A DNA stretch of 64,000 bases from Saccharopolyspora phatthalungensis (GTDB lineage Bacteria > Actinomycetota > Actinomycetes > Mycobacteriales > Pseudonocardiaceae): assembly GCF_014203395.1 (NCBI RefSeq), contig NZ_JACHIW010000002.1, positions 1,240,001 through 1,304,000 on the forward strand, in the 5' to 3' direction. The first letter of the stretch is position 1; every line of letters begins with the position of its first letter. The notes beneath the pieces were generated by a model. It was not told the origin of the DNA. It saw only the letters and a program-made list of their open reading frames with translations, and did no database searches. A program made the translations under genes and the position numbers. Of this stretch, positions 33,937 through 40,600 are shown piece after piece.

Positions 33937-35115
33937 ATGAGTAACCATCTGTCACTAGGTGAGCGCATACGGCAACTACGAGGCGACCTCTACACCCAAC
34001 AGCAACTGGCAGACCGAGCGGGGCTATCGCTCACGTTGATCCGAAAACTAGAACAGGGGGTGCGGCAGACATGCAGCGTCGCGAGCCTGCACAAGATCGC
34101 TCGGGCCCTGGATGTCACGCTCGCCGATCTACTGGTCCCAGTCTCGATACCAGAGCACGACCAGGACCAAGGGGTTACGGCGCTACGGCACGCCGTGAGC
34201 TTGGTAGGCGTCCCGAAGGACGCCCCTGCGACTACGCAGGAGGCGCGTTTTGCCGAAATCGCCGCGTGGCGCACGTACTGGAGTGGGCAACACGACTCCG
34301 CCGTTTGGGCGTTGTCTCGTCAGATCAGACAACTAGAGTCCGGGCTAGCCACGTCAAACGACACAGATCGGCCGATTTATCTCCAGTCACTATCCCGGGT
34401 GTTGTGGGCTGCCGGGTGTACCTTGACACTGCTGCGGCACCCGGACGCCGCGCACCTGGCCATACAGAGATCAATACGCCTATCTGAAGGACTAAGCGAC
34501 CCCGTGATGACAGCTTCCGCGACGGGATCTCTAGCTTGGCAACTAATGGTTGCCGGCAGGTACGAGGAATCGTGGGAGTTGTCCACCTCAACTGCAAGGA
34601 CGATTGAACCGGGCAGAACCCACAATATCCCTCAAATGAAAGTGTACGGGTCTCTGTTGCTGCAGGCTGGTAACGCGCACGCCCGCGCAGGCAACGCCGT
34701 GGCGGCGAAGCATTTCTTGGGTGAAGCTCGGCAAATTGCCGCAAAGGTCCCCGACGGACAGTGCTACCACAGCAGCATCTTTGGCCCGTCCTCAATCGCT
34801 ATGCAGCATACAGATATTGCGATCAATCTCGGCGAATTCGGCGACGCGTTGGCCGCGTCTAAGACCATGCCGGGGGGCGGCTCAGCCCTACACCTCTTGG
34901 GTAAATGCAGGCACGATACGGATCGCGCCTTGGTCCATCTCAAGACCGGGGATACAGACAAGGCGGTGGCGCTGTTGTCGTCGACTGCTTCTGCCGCCCC
35001 CTTTTGGTTTCAGAATCAGCGCTTGTCAAAATCTATTGTCAAAGATCTGCTCCACACACCTGCGTCTAAGTCCCCGCAATTGCGGGGACTCGCTACGAAG
35101 CTGGGAGTGTGCTAA
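33937..35115 (+). CDS. XRE-family transcription regulator with TPR-like C-terminal half
   Basis: This 392-aa protein has an N-terminal HTH_3 domain (residues 6-65: LGERIRQLRGDLYTQQQLADRAGLS, IRKLEQGVR) and a helical C-terminus with repeated Ala-rich helix pairs typical of TPR regulators, for example LQAGNAHARAGNAVAAKHFLGEA and ALVHLKTGDTDKAVALL. TPR domains in such regulators often bind small peptides. It is directly followed by two perfect palindromes and a string of tiny ORFs, which it may control. Codon use is less GC-biased than in the neighbouring biosynthetic genes, and so is the whole 34-37 kb stretch, which suggests separate origin. Confidence 0.85.
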   Translation: MSNHLSLGERIRQLRGDLYTQQQLADRAGLSLTLIRKLEQGVRQTCSVASLHKIARALDVTLADLLVPVSIPEHDQDQGVTALRHAVSLVGVPKDAPATTQEARFAEIAAWRTYWSGQHDSAVWALSRQIRQLESGLATSNDTDRPIYLQSLSRVLWAAGCTLTLLRHPDAAHLAIQRSIRLSEGLSDPVMTASATGSLAWQLMVAGRYEESWELSTSTARTIEPGRTHNIPQMKVYGSLLLQAGNAHARAGNAVAAKHFLGEARQIAAKVPDGQCYHSSIFGPSSIAMQHTDIAINLGEFGDALAASKTMPGGGSALHLLGKCRHDTDRALVHLKTGDTDKAVALLSSTASAAPFWFQNQRLSKSIVKDLLHTPASKSPQLRGLATKLGVC

Positions 35116-35146
35116 CCCGATCGGGTAGTGACACGCTGCGTGTCAC
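35115..35146. promoter_or_regulatory. two adjacent perfect palindromes after the XRE gene
   Basis: ACCCGATCGGGT (35115-35126) is a perfect 12-base palindrome. Two bases on, GTGACACG (35128-35135) and CGTGTCAC (35139-35146) form a 19-base palindrome with a three-base centre. They begin at the XRE stop codon and precede the small-ORF set. They are candidates for the regulator's operator, or a terminator of its gene. Confidence 0.55.
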
Positions 35147-35260
35147 CAGCATTCCTCCGGCACCGACAAGATCCCTCCTGGATGGCCTCCGCCGGTCGTT
35201 AATCGATCCCCCGACAGCCGGACGGCGGGGGCGTCCTTCCAACGGATGGAGGGTGACCCA

Positions 35261-35323
35261 TTGAGAAAGCTTTCCAGCCCTGCCGGGATCGCAGACGCAG
35301 GAATCGAGCTCGACGAGAAATGA
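35261..35323 (+). CDS. possible 20-aa leader peptide
   Basis: A TTG start has a strong GGAGG eight bases upstream and opens a 20-residue frame (MRKLSSPAGIADAGIELDEK if initiated with Met). Its stop overlaps the next ATG (ATGA), and that 10-residue frame in turn overlaps the start at 35349, giving a chain of three overlapping frames. It could be a leader for translational coupling or a small peptide in its own right. It is too short for certainty. Confidence 0.35.
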   Translation: MRKLSSPAGIADAGIELDEK

Positions 35324-35352
35324 TCCGCAGGCGCGTGCGGGTATTCCTATGA
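35320..35352 (+). CDS. possible 10-aa linking ORF (MIRRRVRVFL)
   Basis: This very short basic frame overlaps the 20-aa frame before it and the 68-aa gene after it, each by ATGA. Such a chain would let one ribosome-binding site at 35248-35254 serve all three. No other evidence of coding. Confidence 0.2.
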   Translation: MIRRRVRVFL

Positions 35353-35555
35353 CGGGTGCCCCTGAGCCGGAGTCCATCGAAGGCCCCTCTGTCTCAACGG
35401 TCAGTCTTGATGTAGTTCTGCGTAAAGTCTCGTGGAAGCTTGACCAGGTGGCGTTCAAGCTGCCTCGTCGCGACGTATCTACCTCCGACTTGGATCAGCT
35501 CGCGGACACCCTCACGGAGCTAGTGGAACTCCTTCGAAAAGCGGACCTTTGTTGA
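35349..35555 (+). CDS. small hypothetical protein, 68 aa
   Basis: This acidic N-terminal, helical C-terminal protein (VVLRKVSWKLDQVAFKLP, then LDQLADTLTELVELLRK) has no recognised domain. It has no ribosome site of its own but overlaps the preceding mini-ORF by ATGA, consistent with coupled translation. It ends in LC. The leucine-rich tail could form a helical hairpin or dimer. It belongs to the small-ORF set behind the XRE regulator. Confidence 0.5.
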   Translation: MTGAPEPESIEGPSVSTVSLDVVLRKVSWKLDQVAFKLPRRDVSTSDLDQLADTLTELVELLRKADLC

Positions 35556-35651
35556 CTGGGTTTAGGCGACTGCTTCTGCGCCTTACGGTAGCCCTGATAA
35601 TTCTCTTGCCGGTTGCATCGGCACCGATCGAGGAAAGGAGGACTTACGCCG

Positions 35652-35735
35652 ATGTACGCACAGACGTGGGCTCAAGTGTTGATTATCGGACTGCCCCTTT
35701 TGTCTATCCTCTGGCCTACCAAGAGAGACCGATGA
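35652..35735 (+). CDS. possible 27-aa membrane peptide
   Basis: The ATG lies ten bases after AGGAAAGGAGG, one of the strongest Shine-Dalgarno sequences in this region. The product begins MYAQTWAQVLIIGLPLLSILWP and ends KRDR, so it is one hydrophobic segment with a basic tail. It could be a small membrane peptide or holin-like toxin peptide. A longer overlapping frame at 35549-35761 has no ribosome site. Confidence 0.4.
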   Translation: MYAQTWAQVLIIGLPLLSILWPTKRDR

Positions 35736-35862
35736 TGCCGATCCCTGAATTCGCCAACTGAATGGCTGGTAAGAACGAGGCGAAGTGGCATCAGACGGCC
35801 GGATGATCTGTCGCGGCTGTCTCGCCACGACAATAAGCATCCAGCAATCCCGAGACTCGAAA

Positions 35863-35893
35863 GGTCCCCGGTAGCAGCTACCTACCGGGGACC
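35863..35893. terminator. strong hairpin, likely terminator of the first small-ORF group
   Basis: GGTCCCCGGTAG (35863-35874) pairs perfectly with CTACCGGGGACC (35882-35893) around a seven-base loop. No U-run follows, as is common in actinomycetes. Confidence 0.7.
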
Positions 35894-35942
35894 ACCAAAG
35901 AGCCTACCGCACACGCCGCGTAACGATGAATGGAGGCCCCAG

Positions 35943-36122
35943 TTGCCTAGACGAACGTTCGCGCCTGATTGCTCCGTACTGTGGAAATGCGCAGCCGACC
36001 AGTGTCTTTTTGCCGACGAAGACCCTGATGTCGTAGGGCAGCACGAACACGGTTCCCACGGCCCCTCATGGATGGCGGAAGGACCCACCACAATCATTGT
36101 GGCTAACAGCCAGACCAAGTGA
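35943..36122 (+). CDS. small Cys/His-containing hypothetical protein, 59 aa
   Basis: A TTG start has TGGAGG six bases upstream. The product begins MPRRTFAPDC and has three Cys (DCSVLWKCAADQC) followed by a His-rich HEHGSHG segment, a pattern that could bind zinc. No family is recognised. It follows the terminator hairpin, so it may have its own promoter. I prefer this frame to the overlapping 36097-36447 frame, which has no ribosome site and a low-complexity product. Confidence 0.5.
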   Translation: MPRRTFAPDCSVLWKCAADQCLFADEDPDVVGQHEHGSHGPSWMAEGPTTIIVANSQTK

Positions 36123-36278
36123 AGGCCCTACGCCGGATCCCCCGTCCGTCCAGCGAGTGCCACCACCAAATACGCCCTTGCAGCACGCGAGGAGAGCGCT
36201 ACCAAGCGTAAACGTAGGACCGCCTCTCCTTTTCCCAGATGAGGGGGTCCCCTTATACCCGATCAAGGAGACGAGATT

Positions 36279-36389
36279 ATGCCGGACGAACCAGATAAGG
36301 ACCAGAGCGCCGCGCCGGAAGGCGAGGGGGATTACTACTACGACGATGCCGGAACGCTTATCCGGGCCGGAGCCGGCCCCCAGCTCTGA
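36279..36389 (+). CDS. small acidic peptide, 36 aa, possible precursor or signal peptide
   Basis: The ATG has AAGGAG eight bases upstream. The first part is acidic (MPDEPDKDQS, GEGDYYYDDAG) and the tail is neutral and ends LIRAGAGPQL. An acidic leader with a short distinct tail is what a modified-peptide precursor can look like, but no modifying enzyme lies next to it. A hairpin follows at 36426. No family is recognised. Confidence 0.45.
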   Translation: MPDEPDKDQSAAPEGEGDYYYDDAGTLIRAGAGPQL

Positions 36390-36425
36390 TCTACGCCCCT
36401 CCGCGCCCGGGCGATTGAGACTGGA

Positions 36426-36473
36426 AGAGACCCCCTCACCCTTGTGAAGTGGTCCCCGGGAGAGGGAGTCTCT
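36426..36473. terminator. hairpin after the 36-aa peptide gene
   Basis: AGAGACCCCCTC (36426-36437) and GAGGGAGTCTCT (36462-36473) pair over 12 positions with one mismatch and a 24-base loop. It probably ends the peptide transcript or attenuates the next gene. Confidence 0.5.
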
Positions 36474-36530
36474 CCGCTTCCCGCGTTTGGGTGCTTGCCA
36501 GATGAAGCTAAACCCTGTAACAACGGCGGT

Positions 36531-36791
36531 GTGACCGTGACCACCCACCCGGCCCGTAAGTGCTACATCTGTTTGGGCACTTGCCAGATTGAGGTGTCCG
36601 AACGGGACGAGCATGGAGAGGAGGTCCTAACTCCGCACACGTGCATCCGATGCGGGGGTGCGGGGGTTATCACAGATGGATTTACCCTAGATCTAATCCC
36701 CGTACCGCCGGAGTCTTGGCAAGGTCAGACATGCATTTGCGACTTTGGCCGAGACGGGCCTATGGGCCACCCTCAGTGCCCAGCGAGATGA
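36531..36791 (+). CDS. small Cys-rich (zinc-ribbon-like) protein, 86 aa
   Basis: Starting at a GTG (36531 or the one at 36537), the protein carries CYICLGTC, then CIRCGGAG, then CICDFG and a final QCP. The CxxC pairs with CIRCGGAG recall DnaJ-type zinc-binding repeats, so a structural zinc site is likely. The frame is open upstream to 36444, but that part covers the hairpin. It is followed 16 bases later by another Cys-rich ORF and then a terminator, suggesting a two-gene unit. Confidence 0.55.
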   Translation: MTVTTHPARKCYICLGTCQIEVSERDEHGEEVLTPHTCIRCGGAGVITDGFTLDLIPVPPESWQGQTCICDFGRDGPMGHPQCPAR

Positions 36792-36806
36792 GAGAGCGAG
36801 AGCACA

Positions 36807-36890
36807 GTGAATCCGACACCCCCGAGCCACAAGACCCCGCCAAGGTGCCCGGTCTGTGGGCACAATTTTTGCATATGCCCTAAAGACTGA
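36807..36890 (+). CDS. 27-aa Cys-rich peptide
   Basis: A GTG start opens a frame encoding MNPTPPSHKTPP and then RCPVCGHNFCICPKD, with four Cys and a His in 15 residues. It ends 12 bases before a strong terminator and starts 16 bases after the 86-aa Cys-rich gene. A purine-rich GAGAGAGCGAGAG lies upstream rather than a textbook ribosome site. A zinc-binding micro-protein is possible. Confidence 0.45.
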   Translation: MNPTPPSHKTPPRCPVCGHNFCICPKD

Positions 36891-36902
36891 GGCAGCACAA
36901 AA

Positions 36903-36942
36903 AGACCCCCTCCTGACATGAACTGCTCCCGGGAGGGGGTCT
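36903..36942. terminator. strong hairpin terminator ending the small-ORF island
   Basis: AGACCCCCTCC (36903-36913) pairs perfectly with GGAGGGGGTCT (36932-36942), followed by ATCTTTGC. Confidence 0.75.
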
Positions 36943-37674
36943 ATCTTTGCATCCGATTAGAATGCCTCGGTCAGCGCCAGTGCTCCGGTCTACCGCTGCC
37001 GCTCGGACAGGACTAATATACACGGCCCAGAGACACAAAACCTTGCAAGTGTCTCCTCACGCAGGGCAGGTTGCCGGAGGCCAAAAGGGAGCTACGAACG
37101 GCTACCGGGCGCAAGACTCCCGCTACCTGCCGCTTCTGCCACGACGTCATCCGCGACGAGCGACGCGTCGCGGCGGCGGCGCACATCACTGGACAACCTC
37201 GTGCATCGACGGTGCCCGCGGGGCTTGGCGGAAGCTGCGCGTAAAACGGCCTACCCAACAGACACCCGCCATTCGGCCTACCAATTAGGCCATTTTACGA
37301 TCAATTACACTATTGACAAACGTCCACGGCTTTCGACTCGGGGATTCCCGTACTCGGTCCGCTCGCCGAACCTTCCCGGACCGCCGCGCAACATATCGGC
37401 GGCAGCCGAGTCGTCAATGATCTGGCTCCTTCGCGTACTCGAATCTTCCCTTTCAGGACCTCTCCCCAGGATGCTATGGACACCGGCGCCCAATGCGACC
37501 GATACTTGCATCCAACATTCGCACAAGGACTAATGCTGGAATTGCGAAAAGTATCAGCAGACGCCGATGCGGGCTCGTGGCGCGGTTTTCGGCTACCGGT
37601 TGGCGGAGAACGTCGGTTTCGGGGTGTCTGCCTCGCGTGGCACGCGAGGAGAACCGCCGGGAGGGCCAGTGGGC
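36943..37674. other. intergenic region upstream of the PKS-aminotransferase gene
   Basis: This stretch of about 730 bases has no gene I can defend. A short frame around 37075-37240 includes TCRFCHD but has no good start. TTGACA at 37313-37318 could be a -35 element, but no clear -10 follows. The inverted repeat at 37240-37299 is listed separately. GGGAGGG at 37659-37665 is the ribosome site of the next gene. Confidence 0.45.
37240..37299. repeat. long inverted repeat with a tRNA-like look on the minus strand
   Basis: CGTAAAACGGCCTA (37240-37253) pairs with TAGGCCATTTTACG (37286-37299) with one mismatch. GGCCTA at 37275-37280 can pair with the same TAGGCC instead, so two hairpins compete. Read on the minus strand, the outer seven bases look like an acceptor stem and GCCT-AATTGGT-AGGC like a D arm. 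The whole is only 60 bases and lacks an anticodon and T arm, so it is not a functional tRNA. Confidence 0.5.
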
Positions 37675-40600
37675 ATGTGGACGCACCGCATCGCGATCAT
37701 CGGGATGTCGCTGAGATTCCCGGGAGCGGACACTCCGGAGCGCTTCTGGGCCGACATCGGCACCGGCGCCTCCCGGATCCACCACTTCACCCAAGAAGAG
37801 CTGGCCGCAGCGGGAATTCCCGAGAGCGAGCGCGGCGCGCCGGATTTCGTCGCCGCGAGCGGAATGGTGCCCGGCGTCGACCGGTTCGACGCCGACTTCT
37901 TCGGCATGAGCGCGCGCGAGGCGGCGATCACCGACCCGCAGCAACGGCTGTTCCTGGAGTGCTGCTACCACGCCCTGGAGGATGGCGGTTATCCGGTTAC
38001 GGACGACACCATGCGGGTCGGCGTGTACGCGAGCACCGGTTACCGGCTGCACTCGCTGCACAGCTACCTGGCCAACAACCTCGGTGTCGCCGGCTGGGAA
38101 CCGGGCTGGGCGGCCGCCAAGCAGGTCCAGATCGGCAACTACGGGGACTACGCGGCAACTCAGGCCGCCTACCGGCTGAATCTCACCGGGCCCGCGGTCA
38201 ACGTGGCCACGGCGTGTTCGAGTTCGCTGGTCGCCGTGCATCTGGCTTGCCAGGCACTGCTGCTCGGGGAGGCCGACCTGGCGCTCGCCGGCTCCTCGGC
38301 ACTGCACTTCCCCCAGGTGACCGGTCATCGCCACGTCAAGGGCTCGACGATGTCACCTCGCGGGTTGCTCAGCGCGTTCGACGCCGAAGCCGACGGCACG
38401 GTCGCGGGCAACGGGGTGGCGGCCGTGCTGCTGAAACGGCTCGACTCGGCACTGTCCGATGGCGACACCGTGCATGCGGTCATCCTGGGCTCCGGGGTGG
38501 CCAACGACGGGGCGGCCGACGACGGGACGGCCAAGACCGGGTTCGCCGCGCCGAGCGCGATCGGGCAACAAGACGCGGTGTTGCGGGCGATCGAGGCGGC
38601 CGGGGTGCCCGTGGCGACCATCGGCTACCTCGAAGCGCACGGCACGGGCACCCACAAGGGCGACCCGATCGAATTCGACGGCCTGACCAAGGCGTTCCGC
38701 CAGCACACCGACCAGGTTGGCTTCTGCGCGCTAGGCACCACGAAACCGAGAATCGGTCACTTGGACAGCTGCGCCGGCATGGCGGGGCTGATCAGCGCCG
38801 TGCTCGCACTGCGGCACGGCGTCATCCCGCCCCTGGTTAACTTCCGCAGGCCCAACCCGGCTCTCGACCTGTCGGCCAGCCCGTTCACCTTGTCGGCCGA
38901 GTCGCGCGAGTGGCCGGGCTCCGGGCCGCGCCGGGCGGGGGTGCACTCGGTGGGCATGGGTGGCACTAATGCGCACGTCATCCTGGAACAAGCCCCACCC
39001 AGCACATCCGCCCCGGCGCCGGCGCGAACCGTGCCGGGACTGCTCCCGCTGTCGGCACGCGATCCGGAAGCCCTGGCGGAGTACGCCTCGGCGGTGCGCG
39101 ACCATCTGCGAGCACACCCAGACACGAGGCTGGCCGACCTGGTCACCACCCTGGCCCTGGGGCGCCGCCGGTTCGCCCACCGCGTCGCGGTGCCCGGGCA
39201 CACGATCAAAGAACTGGTCAACGCACTCGACGGCTACCTCAGCGGCGCGACGGATCATCGGTGCAGCACCGGCGTGGTCACCGATTCCCCCGCTGTCGCC
39301 TTCGTCTTCGACGGCGAGCAGGCACCTCCGGAGCCGACGGACGAGGCCACGCTGGCCCAGTTGCACTGCTCCGGCGTCGACATCGACTGGGCTGCGCTAC
39401 TCGATGGCTGCGGTGGCCGGCGCATCCCGCTGCCGCTTTACCCGTTCCGGCGCACGAGGCACTGGGTGGGCCCGTCGTTGCCGGAACTCGCCGAACCCGG
39501 ACAGAACGGGGACACCAATATCACCGTGGAGGCGGTCATGTCGGATCAGGGGACGTTCGATCGCGTGCTGGAGCGGACGGCACGGCACCTCGGCCAGAGC
39601 CCCGACGAGATCGACCCCGAACGGTCCTTTGTGGACCTCGGAGCGGATTCGCTCCATCTTATCGGCGTGCAAGTGGAGCTGGAAGGCGAGTTCGGAGTCA
39701 AGATAGGCATGGAGGAAATGCTGGAGGTGGCGCGAACGCCGCGGCTGCTCGCGGAGCTGATCGCACAGCGCCGTGCCCCAGCGGAACCGCCGACCGAACC
39801 AGTACCACCAGCGCCAGCCGCCACGCCCACCTCCGCGCCCAGCCCCGAACCGCCTGCGGTGCATGGTCCGCGCGTCACCGTGGCCGCCGGCTCGGGCATG
39901 GCCGACACGGCGACCAGTCCGGGGCAGCACGCCCACATCGCGGATTTGACGCGCAGGTTCAACGAACGAACCCATACGTCGAAGGAAAACACCCAGCGCT
40001 ACCGTGGCGTGCTCGCCGACAGCCGAGCGGTCGTCGGTTTCCGCGCAGCGACCAAAGAAATGCGCTACCTCATCGACGGCCGGTCGGCCAAGGGCGCGCG
40101 GCTGGTGGACGTCGACGGCAACGACTACGTCGATATCACCATGGGTTTCGGTGCCCTGTTGTTCGGCCACGAACCGAAGTTCGTCACCGAGGCCGTGCGC
40201 GAACACCTGTCCGGCGGGCTGCGCTTCGGCCTGCGCGGCGCGGACGCCGGCGAAGCCGCCGCCCTGCTCGCGGAGCTGACCGGCGCGGAACGGGTCGCAT
40301 TCGCCTGCACGGGCACGGAAGCCAACTCGGCGGCTATCCGGCTCGCCCGCGCGGCGACCGGCCGCACCCGCATCGTGCTGTTCCGCGGCTCCTACCACGG
40401 TCACATCGACTCGGTGCTCGGCCGCGCCAGTGGCGGGGGCACCGTTGCGGTCTCGGCGGGCATCCCAGCCAGCGCCGTGGCCGAACTGATCATTCTGGAA
40501 TACGGCGACCCGCGCAGCCTTGAGGTCATCGAAGAACACGCCGACATGATCGCGGCCGTCCTCGTCGAACCCGTGCAGTGCCGCAACCCCTCGCTGCGTC

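Noticed and set aside
35549..35761. 70-codon frame with a signal-peptide-like start
   Set aside because: The TTG start has no ribosome site, while a strong site inside it serves the 27-residue ORF in another frame.
36097..36447. 116-codon frame in the small-ORF island
   Set aside because: It has no ribosome site, its product is low complexity and Pro-rich, and it overlaps two better-supported small ORFs.
37240..37299. A functional tRNA gene
   Set aside because: It is only 60 bases and lacks an anticodon stem and T arm.
33575..37300. An integrated mobile element, suggested by the excisionase-like HTH and lower GC
   Set aside because: No integrase, transposase, relaxase or clear attachment repeats are visible, so there is not enough to call one.
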